Part shown: positions 56,756 to 64,000 of the stretch, in pieces | How the letters are laid out: each line of letters begins with the position of its first letter | Position numbering within the stretch: the first letter of the stretch is position 1 | DNA from: Erysipelotrichaceae bacterium | GTDB lineage: Bacteria > Bacillota_I > Bacilli_A > Erysipelotrichales > Erysipelotrichaceae | Assembly (NCBI GenBank): GCA_017432885.1 | Contig: JAFRIE010000033.1 | Span: 62,001-126,000 of the forward strand | Reading direction: 5' to 3' | DNA: 64,000 nucleotides | Translations under genes and position numbers: made by a program | The notes under the pieces: model-generated | Databases searched by the model: none | What the model was told of the DNA's origin: nothing | Seen by the model: only the letters and a program-made list of their open reading frames with translations

Positions 56756-59700
56756 ATGAAACAAGACATACCTGCATATTATATATATATTCTGAAAGGA
56801 GTGAAGCATTTTAACATGCAATTTCAAAGAAAACTACTATCGTTTTTTCTTGTCCTTGCAATGATGATTTCTTCCCTTCCTTCTCAACCGCATGTTCTGT
56901 ATGCGGAAGAGAGCGAAGAACCGGATGTCATCGAAGTTCTGAATGAAACGGAACAGGAGGACGATGAAATTCCACAGACAGATGAACCTGTTCTGGAAGA
57001 AGAGGCCTTGAAGCCGGAGGCGATCCCGGATGCGGATGAGACGCAGGAAGATGAAGGCACGTATGTAGCCTATATCGGTGAGACCGGCTATGCATCGCTT
57101 GTGGAAGCTGTAAATGCAGCGGAGAGCGGCGACACGATCACAATGGTCGCAGACGAAACGATCGATGTATCCGGTTATGCGATCACCGTTCCTTCAGGCA
57201 AGAGCATTACCCTTGATCTGAACGGAAAGACTGTCATCGGTTCCTGCACGGAAGCCGGAACCTCTGCCCTGATCCGCAACCTTGGTACTCTGACGATCAA
57301 TGACAGTACCGGAAACGGAAAGCTGGTCGGCGGTGCGGATCCGACCTGGACCTGGGACGGTTCTGATGACTATAGCGGAAGCTATGCCAGCAATACGATC
57401 CGAAACGAAGGTGCTTTAACTGTCAATGGAGGCACTGTATACAACGCAAGCAACGGCAGTGCCGTATATGCGATAGACAATTACGGTTCCGGAAAAGTTA
57501 CGATCAACGGCGGTACTATCGATGCGAAAAAAGCTTCGGCGATCCGCATGTTCTACTGCAACGGCGGTTCGATAACGGTAACGGACGGCAATATCGGTCA
57601 CTACAACAGTGACGAAGACTATAGCTACATGGGCATCCAGGTCATGGGCGGAACGGATTCTGACGTTACGGTGACCGGCGGAACCATAGCCGGAGAATAT
57701 GCCCTTTATTCTAACGGCACGGGCGAAAGTTCGGTAAACATTTCCGGCGGAACCTTTGACGGATATGTCGGATTTGCTGAAGCCGGACCGGATGAGAACC
57801 ATCTCAGTATCTCCGGCGGAACCTTCTTGGAATGGGTAGGATGCTGGGGCGATCAGGCCGGCTTTATCTCCGGCGGAACTTTTGCCTCTGATGTATCAGA
57901 TTATCTTGCTGAAGGATTAGAGCAGAATGAGAAAGGTGAAGTCATTCAGAAAACGTTGGTCGTAGAAGTAGATCCTCTTACGGCGACATATGACGGATCA
58001 GCCAAGAACCCAACCGTTACGGTTAAATTCGGACACACGGCAACAGAAGCACTGGTTGAAGGAACCGATTATACGAGTGACGGATGGAAAGATGCTTCCG
58101 GAAACGCCGTTACTGAATTAAAGAATGTCGGTAAATATACCTATTCAGCAACAGGAATCGGCAGCTATGCGGGACAGACAGCAAGTGCCGAATATGAAAT
58201 TCTTCCGCAAAACGCCAGACTGGCAATCAAGAGCGTTACTGCCGAAGACAAGACATTTACCGGTTCACCTGTATCCACAACATTTACTTTTACAGGTTAT
58301 GACAACAACGTAATCGAACTTGTCGAAGGAAGCGACTACGATGTTACTTATTCCAACAACATCAACGCCGGCGAAGCTTCAGCCCGTATTACCTATAAGG
58401 GAAATCTTGAAGGAAGCGACCTGATTTCTTTCAATATCGAAAAAGCGGACATCAGCAAAGTTACGATTACATTAAGCCCTAGCAGCTATGTTCTCGGAAA
58501 CGCTGAACCGGCTGTAACCGTCAAACTGGGTTCTTATGTACTGCCTCTATCCGAATACAGCTTTGCGTTTGGAGATATGAGCACAGCCGGTACGGGAACG
58601 GTAACGGTTACTTCCAAAGGAGTTAACCTGACGGACGGTACAAAAGAAAAGACCTTTACAATATCCAACAGTACCGCCGCCATTACCAAGAACGGTACAA
58701 CAACATATTATTCAAATCTGAAAACAGCGATTTCGGCTGCCGCTACAGGAGATACGATCGAACTGATCGCCGATTACAGCGGAGCGGATTTCATCTCTTA
58801 TTCCAACAAGGCGTTAACCATTGATCTGGCAGGACATTCCTATACCAGAAGCAATTCCGGTGCAGTCGTTCAGGTTTCATCGAAAGCTTCCTTGACCTTG
58901 CTTGACAGCGTCGGAGGAGGATCTTTTAATGCCGCAAACGGCATTGGTATCGAAACAAAAGCGGCAACCGCAACCGTTACAATCGAATCCGGTGCAGTGA
59001 CTGGATCGACAACAGGTATCAGCTCGGATAACGGTACAGTAGTCATTAATGGCGGAACTGTTACTGGTAACAGCCGGGAAGGTATCAGAACGCAAAGCGG
59101 AAACATTACCGTCAACGGCGGAACCGTTACCGGAACAGTCAACGGAATACTGGAATATGAAAACAACGAGGCGGCAACCATTACTGTTACCGGCGGTACG
59201 ATCAAAACGACCGGAACGGCTGCAGATACGGCAGGTATCTATCTGTCTGATGCAACAGCATTAACGGTTGAAAACGCTGAAATCATCGGCGGACACAGCG
59301 GAATCGCAGTATTTGATGCTGCAAATGTAACAATCAACAGCGGTTCTGTAACAGGTAACGTATTCGGCGTTTCCGGCAATGGATCAGAAGGTCTAGGTGC
59401 TTACGTTGTAAATGTCAAAGGCGGAAGTATCACCGGAACAGACGGAGCAGCTATTTATCATCCGAATAACGGTACAGTCAGTATTGAGGACGGTACATTA
59501 AGCGGCCCGACTGCCGTCTATCAGAAGTCAGGAACACTGAACATCAGCGGCGGTACTTTCCATGCGACCGGTGCAGCTTCGGAATACGCGTACAACGGCA
59601 ATGGCATTAACCCGACCGGTGAGGCTCTTGTCATCGACAACTGCGGCTATCCTGGCGGAGCTCCTGCACCTCTTGTAAATGGCGGAACGTTTATTTCCGA

Positions 59701-62700
59701 TAACGCTTCTCCTGTCGGCTCTTATGCTTACGGAGAAGGAAACGAGGCTGTAGGCGGATTCGTGTCAGACGGCATATTCTATGGCATTATTTCTGATCCT
59801 TGTCTGGCAGAAGGCAAAGAACTGGTACTTTTGGATGAAGCAGAAAACAAATACGGCGTACAGGACGCAACTGTTCATGTAACGGTATCCGAAGGAAACT
59901 ACGTATTTACCGGATCGGCAATTGAACCGGAACTTACGGTTAAACTTGGCACAGTTGTAACAGATGAATATACAGTAGAATACAGCGACAACGTCAATGC
60001 CGGGGAATGCACGGTCACCGTAACGATCGGAACCCAGACAGGAACAGCGGCATTTACCATTGAGAAAGCCGATTTCGCTGATGTGACGATTTCACTGGAT
60101 CCGGAAACCTATGTCTATGGCAACGCCTCGGTTTATGAACCGACAGCAACGGTTAAGTTTGGCGAATATACGCTTAATGCAGAAGAATATAGCGTAACAT
60201 ATGCAGACAATACAGAAATTACGGATAATGCGAAAGCTGTCATTACCCCTGCAAACATTAATTTCAAGGGTGATGCCAGAACCGTAACATTTACGATCAA
60301 AGCGGCTGCTGTTAAGCTTGGCGACACATATTTTACATCGCTTCAGGAAACTCTGGACGCTGCTCATGAACTGACAGGCGAGGTCACGGTTGAACTGCTG
60401 GCCGATATCACCGAAGTGGCCGTCATTCATCAGAAGGCTGGTCTGGATCTGATCCTTGAAGGTAATGAAAATATCATTACCGGTCAGCTGTACATCGATG
60501 GCGACGGAAGGTATGAAGGAACCGATACATTAACCATTCAGAATCTGAAGTTCGCCTATGATCCGGCCACATATGACGACGCATTTATCGACGTTCCGAA
60601 TACAAAGACTACTGGAAAGCCATATACGACCGGCAAATATAACTATTCTCACAACACAACAGTCAAGAACTGTGAATTTACGGGTGAAGGAACAACAACG
60701 GTAGCCTTCCGTGTAGCTTCCGGATCCGGCTCCAACAGTATTACGCTGGACCACGTTAAAGTGAACGGCGGTCACAGCTTTGCACAGCTTGTCGGCGTAA
60801 GGGATCTTACGATCACCGATTGTGAAATCAACGGAACCAAGAACGGCATCAACATCAGCGGCGGTGCCGGTACAGGAACCATAAGCAACACCATTTTGAA
60901 TGCCGATTCTACAGAAGGATATACTGTCAGACTTAAGGATGCCTGCGGCATGGAAGTAAGTCTTTCGGGCAATACTTTCAGCGGCGGTGAAGGTCTTGTC
61001 AATTCTGCCACAAGCGGCGGAAAGATCATCGTAGTCGACGGCAAGTATGTCGGACCTCTGCCGACAGATCCTGAAAAGATCCTTATCAAGGGCGGTCTGT
61101 TCAGCGTTGAACCGGACGTAGCGGTATGCGATGAAAACCTGTATCCGATGAACAACCTTGATGAGGAAACAAAGGATACTTATCCGTATGCCGTAGGAAC
61201 GGCCGTTGCTTCAGTCAATGGCGTCAACTATGCGACCTTTGAAGAGGCGGCTGCAGCACGGGAATCCGATGAGGATGTCATCACACTGCTGTCAAACGGC
61301 ATCGGCAAGAAGTTCACATTCACTCTCGACAGCATCGATTCGAAACTCTCAGTCAAGAGAGAAGACGGCGCAACCGTCAGCACCTCAAGCGACGTTGTCG
61401 TTACCAAGGGAGAAAACATTCCGGCTGATTCAGCCGAAATGGTTTACAAGCTGGAGAATAAAAACGCCGATGGCGTGCGTACCTGGAAGATCCGTACCTT
61501 TGTACCGGTCGTTGAATATACCAACAAGAACGGGGTCGTTTCCTATTATGAGACTCTGAGCGGATCAACAACCAGCACAACTACTTTCAGCAGTGACGGA
61601 ACATATAAGTTGCTTGCGGATATCAGCGTTAATCAAAGAATCAACACAGGCGCATTGGCATCGAATGTCGTGCTTGATCTGAATGGTCATACACTGACTT
61701 CTAATGCTACGGACTGTGCAATTCTGTTAAGCAGAGCCGGAACAGCATCAAGTCATAAGACATTTGCAATCATCGATTCCAGTGAAGAAAAAGGTGGCAA
61801 GCTTGTCGTGAATCCTGCCGCAAATCTGGCGCTTCAGGTAAGCGGCAAATACAACGATATCACCATCGGTGAAGGCGTGACTATTGAAGGAGAAGGCATT
61901 GCTTTACTTTCAGAGAACCAGACACTGAATATTTACGGAAAGATCGACGGCGGAAACGATTTCGCAGTTTCTACCAACGGCGGTACCACCAAAAATCCGG
62001 TCATCAACATCTATGAAGGCGCAGTGCTTGAATCCGATGAAATAGCCGTATATCTGCCTTCCGGCGGAACGACAACTATCAGCGGCGGAACCATCACCGG
62101 TACGACTGCCGTCTATCAGAAGTCAGGAACACTCAATATCAGCGGCGGTACCCTGCATGCTACAGGAGCTGCTGCCGACTATGCCTATAACGGCAACGGC
62201 GCTTATTCAACAGGCGACGCTCTGGTTGTAGACAACTGCGGTTATCCGGGCGGAACTCCTGTTACGGCAGTATCGGGTGGAACCTTCATTTCCGACAACG
62301 CGAAACCGTTCGGTTTCTATGCATATGGCGAAGGCAATGAACCGATCAGCGAATACATCGCCCTGGAAGACGGAGAGAGTTTCTACGTCAATAAAGAACT
62401 GGGTGAAAATTATCTGCCTGACGGTTATGTTTGCATACTGTTAAGCGAAGGAGAACATGCCGGACTGTATGAAGTAACATTAGGTTATACGGTATCCTTC
62501 GATACCAATGGCGGTACACCTGCAACGATGGAAGATCAGAAAGTCGCAAAAGGCGAAAAGGCCACGAAACCGGCAGATCCGGCAATGGATGGCTATTCGT
62601 TCGCCGGATGGTATCTGGGAGAAGAAGCCTTCGACTTCGATACGGTCATTACAGACAACATTACGCTTAAGGCACATTGGAGTCTGAATGTAGCGAAGAT

Positions 62701-64000
62701 CGGCGATACGTTCTATCCGACCCTTCCGGCAGCATTTGCCGCTGCTCAGGCAGGTGACACGATCGTACTGCTGACGGACACCGAGATCGAAACGATCGTG
62801 GTAGACAGGCAGATCATCCTGGATCTCAACGGACATGAAGCAAGTTCCGACAGTTCCGAACTCTTCGTCGTAAGCACAAGCGGTGATCTCACGATCACCG
62901 GTAACGGCAAGATTACGGGTCCGGCAAACGGTGAAGCCTTCGACGGCGAAGCTCTGATCAGAGTAGAAGGCGGAAAACTTACGGTCGAAAACGGTACGCT
63001 TACCGCGACCGGTTCAGGATCCGACGGAATGTATGGCGTCTATGTGCTTAAAGGCGGCACGGCTGTCTTCGGAAACGAAGAAGGCGGTCCGACAGTCACG
63101 GCACACTTCGCAGCGATCGGAACCAACAACACGACAGCTCCGGCGACGATCATCGTCAACGGAGGTACATACACGGCCAATGCCGTACCTGCAAACAACG
63201 AGTGGTGGTATTACTTCTGCGCTCCGGTATATGCGGCGGCAAACGGTACTTACACATTCAATGGCGGTATGTTCAAAGGCTACTACGGCCTCTCCAGCCG
63301 TTATGCGGATACGGATCAGGATATTACCCTGAACAATGTAACGATAGAAGCTTCATCCGGCATCGATGTCTTCATCGACAGCCAGACGGGTTCTACCAAT
63401 ACGCCTGACCGTCACATCCAGTCTTCGGACAACACTCTGACGCTTCCGGAAGCTTATTTGTGGAAACCGCTTGAAAGCGGAATGTACGAAGCGGCGGAAC
63501 CGAGTGTCATGGTGACATTCGATCCGGACAACGGCAATGATGCCGTCAAAGTCGAAGTCATCAAGGGCAAGAAGGTTGAAGAACCTGCTGCACCAAGCAA
63601 CGGTGAATTCGTATTCATCGGCTGGTACAACGGCGATACGGAGTTTGATTTCGATACTGAACTCAATGAAGATGTCAATCTGAAAGCATGGTGGAAGACG
63701 ACAGTCATCTACAATGTCGACGGAGCTGTAACGGAACTGGAAGCCATCTACCATCAGCCGACTCCGACCATTGACGATCCAACCAAAGAAAACTATGTGT
63801 TTGACGGATGGCTGAAGAGCGGCGCCGAGGAGAAGGGCGTGGATGAAACGGTTGAAGCGGCGAAAGTACTTTACATCGCAACCTGGAAGGGTGAAGAAAA
63901 GATCGTCGTCTATGCGGATGGTCTTGGAAACGTGCTTGAGTACTACATGCTCAACTATGGCGATGATACCCCTGCTTTCACCGGAACGCTTCCGACAAGA
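56756..64000 (+). CDS. Giant secreted surface protein, N-terminal 2,415 codons (runs off window)
   Basis: The frame is open from ATG 56756 to the last base. Translation samples along the frame show no stop. Start 56756 has an AAGG site and gives a long signal peptide with a hydrophobic core around LLSFFLVLAMMISSLP; ATG 56816 is an alternative. After an acidic linker come several units that open with a SLxEAxxAAxxGDTIxLxxD pattern and run into beta-helix repeats rich in GGT and NG turns. Between them lie MBG-like modules (near 57960-58650 and 59880-60300). InlB-type (Listeria-Bacteroides) repeats with GYSFAGWYLG and FIGWYNGDTEFDFDT occur near 62490-62690 and 63500-63880. It looks like an adhesin or glycan-interacting wall protein; the anchor lies outside. 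Confidence 0.88.
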   Translation, partial: MKQDIPAYYIYILKGVKHFNMQFQRKLLSFFLVLAMMISSLPSQPHVLYAEESEEPDVIEVLNETEQEDDEIPQTDEPVLEEEALKPEAIPDADETQEDEGTYVAYIGETGYASLVEAVNAAESGDTITMVADETIDVSGYAITVPSGKSITLDLNGKTVIGSCTEAGTSALIRNLGTLTINDSTGNGKLVGGADPTWTWDGSDDYSGSYASNTIRNEGALTVNGGTVYNASNGSAVYAIDNYGSGKVTINGGTIDAKKASAIRMFYCNGGSITVTDGNIGHYNSDEDYSYMGIQVMGGTDSDVTVTGGTIAGEYALYSNGTGESSVNISGGTFDGYVGFAEAGPDENHLSISGGTFLEWVGCWGDQAGFISGGTFASDVSDYLAEGLEQNEKGEVIQKTLVVEVDPLTATYDGSAKNPTVTVKFGHTATEALVEGTDYTSDGWKDASGNAVTELKNVGKYTYSATGIGSYAGQTASAEYEILPQNARLAIKSVTAEDKTFTGSPVSTTFTFTGYDNNVIELVEGSDYDVTYSNNINAGEASARITYKGNLEGSDLISFNIEKADISKVTITLSPSSYVLGNAEPAVTVKLGSYVLPLSEYSFAFGDMSTAGTGTVTVTSKGVNLTDGTKEKTFTISNSTAAITKNGTTTYYSNLKTAISAAATGDTIELIADYSGADFISYSNKALTIDLAGHSYTRSNSGAVVQVSSKASLTLLDSVGGGSFNAANGIGIETKAATATVTIESGAVTGSTTGISSDNGTVVINGGTVTGNSREGIRTQSGNITVNGGTVTGTVNGILEYENNEAATITVTGGTIKTTGTAADTAGIYLSDATALTVENAEIIGGHSGIAVFDAANVTINSGSVTGNVFGVSGNGSEGLGAYVVNVKGGSITGTDGAAIYHPNNGTVSIEDGTLSGPTAVYQKSGTLNISGGTFHATGAASEYAYNGNGINPTGEALVIDNCGYPGGAPAPLVNGGTFISDNASPVGSYAYGEGNEAVGGFVSDGIFYGIISDPCLAEGKELVLLDEAENKYGVQDATVHVTVSEGNYVFTGSAIEPELTVKLGTVVTDEYTVEYSDNVNAGECTVTVTIGTQTGTAAFTIEKADFADVTISLDPETYVYGNASVYEPTATVKFGEYTLNAEEYSVTYADNTEITDNAKAVITPANINFKGDARTVTFTIKAAAVKLGDTYFTSLQETLDAAHELTGEVTVELLADITEVAVIHQKAGLDLILEGNENIITGQLYIDGDGRYEGTDTLTIQNLKFAYDPATYDDAFIDVPNTKTTGKPYTTGKYNYSHNTTVKNCEFTGEGTTTVAFRVASGSGSNSITLDHVKVNGGHSFAQLVGVRDLTITDCEINGTKNGINISGGAGTGTISNTILNADSTEGYTVRLKDACGMEVSLSGNTFSGGEGLVNSATSGGKIIVVDGKYVGPLPTDPEKILIKGGLFSVEPDVAVCDENLYPMNNLDEETKDTYPYAVGTAVASVNGVNYATFEEAAAARESDEDVITLLSNGIGKKFTFTLDSIDSKLSVKREDGATVSTSSDVVVTKGENIPADSAEMVYKLENKNADGVRTWKIRTFVPVVEYTNKNGVVSYYETLSGSTTSTTTFSSDGTYKLLADISVNQRINTGALASNVVLDLNGHTLTSNATDCAILLSRAGTASSHKTFAIIDSSEEKGGKLVVNPAANLALQVSGKYNDITIGEGVTIEGEGIALLSENQTLNIYGKIDGGNDFAVSTNGGTTKNPVINIYEGAVLESDEIAVYLPSGGTTTISGGTITGTTAVYQKSGTLNISGGTLHATGAAADYAYNGNGAYSTGDALVVDNCGYPGGTPVTAVSGGTFISDNAKPFGFYAYGEGNEPISEYIALEDGESFYVNKELGENYLPDGYVCILLSEGEHAGLYEVTLGYTVSFDTNGGTPATMEDQKVAKGEKATKPADPAMDGYSFAGWYLGEEAFDFDTVITDNITLKAHWSLNVAKIGDTFYPTLPAAFAAAQAGDTIVLLTDTEIETIVVDRQIILDLNGHEASSDSSELFVVSTSGDLTITGNGKITGPANGEAFDGEALIRVEGGKLTVENGTLTATGSGSDGMYGVYVLKGGTAVFGNEEGGPTVTAHFAAIGTNNTTAPATIIVNGGTYTANAVPANNEWWYYFCAPVYAAANGTYTFNGGMFKGYYGLSSRYADTDQDITLNNVTIEASSGIDVFIDSQTGSTNTPDRHIQSSDNTLTLPEAYLWKPLESGMYEAAEPSVMVTFDPDNGNDAVKVEVIKGKKVEEPAAPSNGEFVFIGWYNGDTEFDFDTELNEDVNLKAWWKTTVIYNVDGAVTELEAIYHQPTPTIDDPTKENYVFDGWLKSGAEEKGVDETVEAAKVLYIATWKGEEKIVVYADGLGNVLEYYMLNYGDDTPAFTGTLPTR
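59508..59745 (+). repeat. Long in-frame DNA repeat, copy 1, inside the surface protein gene
   Basis: This 238-base segment aligns without gaps to 62103-62340. The first 31 bases are identical, and later differences are mostly at third codon positions. It encodes a module with AVYQKSGTLNISGGT and DNCGYPGG. Confidence 0.85.
62103..62340 (+). repeat. Long in-frame DNA repeat, copy 2, inside the surface protein gene
   Basis: This is the partner of 59508-59745, offset by 2,595 bases (865 codons), with equal length and frame. It shows that this gene grew by duplication of whole modules. Confidence 0.85.

Noticed and set aside
56816-64000. CRISPR array or tandem DNA repeats suggested by recurring GGCGG and ACGG words
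   Set aside because: The words follow codon phase in Gly/Thr/Asn-rich beta-helix coding sequence; there are no regularly spaced identical repeats.

Overview
The window reads as a chromosomal segment of an anaerobic, gut-type Bacillota. The mid-range G+C content, Gram-positive lipoprotein signals, a lysyl T-box leader, AGGAGG-type ribosome binding sites, a glycyl radical enzyme, a fused FeoA-FeoB and a large repeat-built surface protein all fit that group. An Erysipelotrichia-like host is plausible but is an inference. No phage, insertion sequence, CRISPR array or replication origin was seen. No gene-free stretch exceeds about 300 bases; the longest is the 269-base lysS leader.

Left part (1-10,900): a nucleoside import operon (BMP-type binding protein, one double-domain ATPase, two permeases) with a nucleoside hydrolase. 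Then a minus-strand ECF sigma factor fused to an unknown domain that carries its own internal ribosome binding site, an M16C metalloprotease, an ICMT-like membrane methyltransferase and MntP.

Sugar-acid region (10,900-24,400): a six-gene catabolic operon (PfkB kinase, Fe-S Old Yellow Enzyme, AroE-like dehydrogenase, two Asp/Glu-racemase-family proteins, enolase-superfamily dehydratase), a GntR/FCD regulator, a divergent VOC protein, and a Liv-type ABC transporter operon ending in KDPG aldolase and a second PfkB kinase. The palindrome TGTATACA sits at both operon promoters. This looks like one regulon for an unidentified hydroxy-acid or lactone funnelled to KDPG, and it is the best candidate here for an undescribed system.

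Middle (24,400-37,100): an ATC-hydrolase-like protein, a left-handed beta-helix protein with a HAD phosphatase, the feo operon with a Fur-family-like operator, an orphan glycyl radical enzyme with its activase, the T-box-controlled lysS with an added C-terminal tRNA-binding domain, a small acidic ORF, tRNA-Pro(GGG) and a methyltransferase.

Cellodextrin locus (37,100-50,200): divergent operons. The minus strand has cellobiose phosphorylase, cellodextrin phosphorylase and a lipoprotein GH5. The plus strand has a sugar ABC transporter with its ATPase, a cytosolic GH5 and a LacI regulator. Three LacI-type operators lie in the shared promoter region. Imported cello-oligosaccharides would be cut by GH5 and phosphorolysed to glucose-1-phosphate.

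Right part (50,200-64,000): YczE-like membrane protein, alpha/beta hydrolase, MgtC, a beta-CASP nuclease, an unknown lipoprotein, a second lipoprotein gene broken by an in-frame TAA, and the first 2,415 codons of a secreted surface protein with beta-helix, MBG-like and InlB-type repeats that runs off the window.
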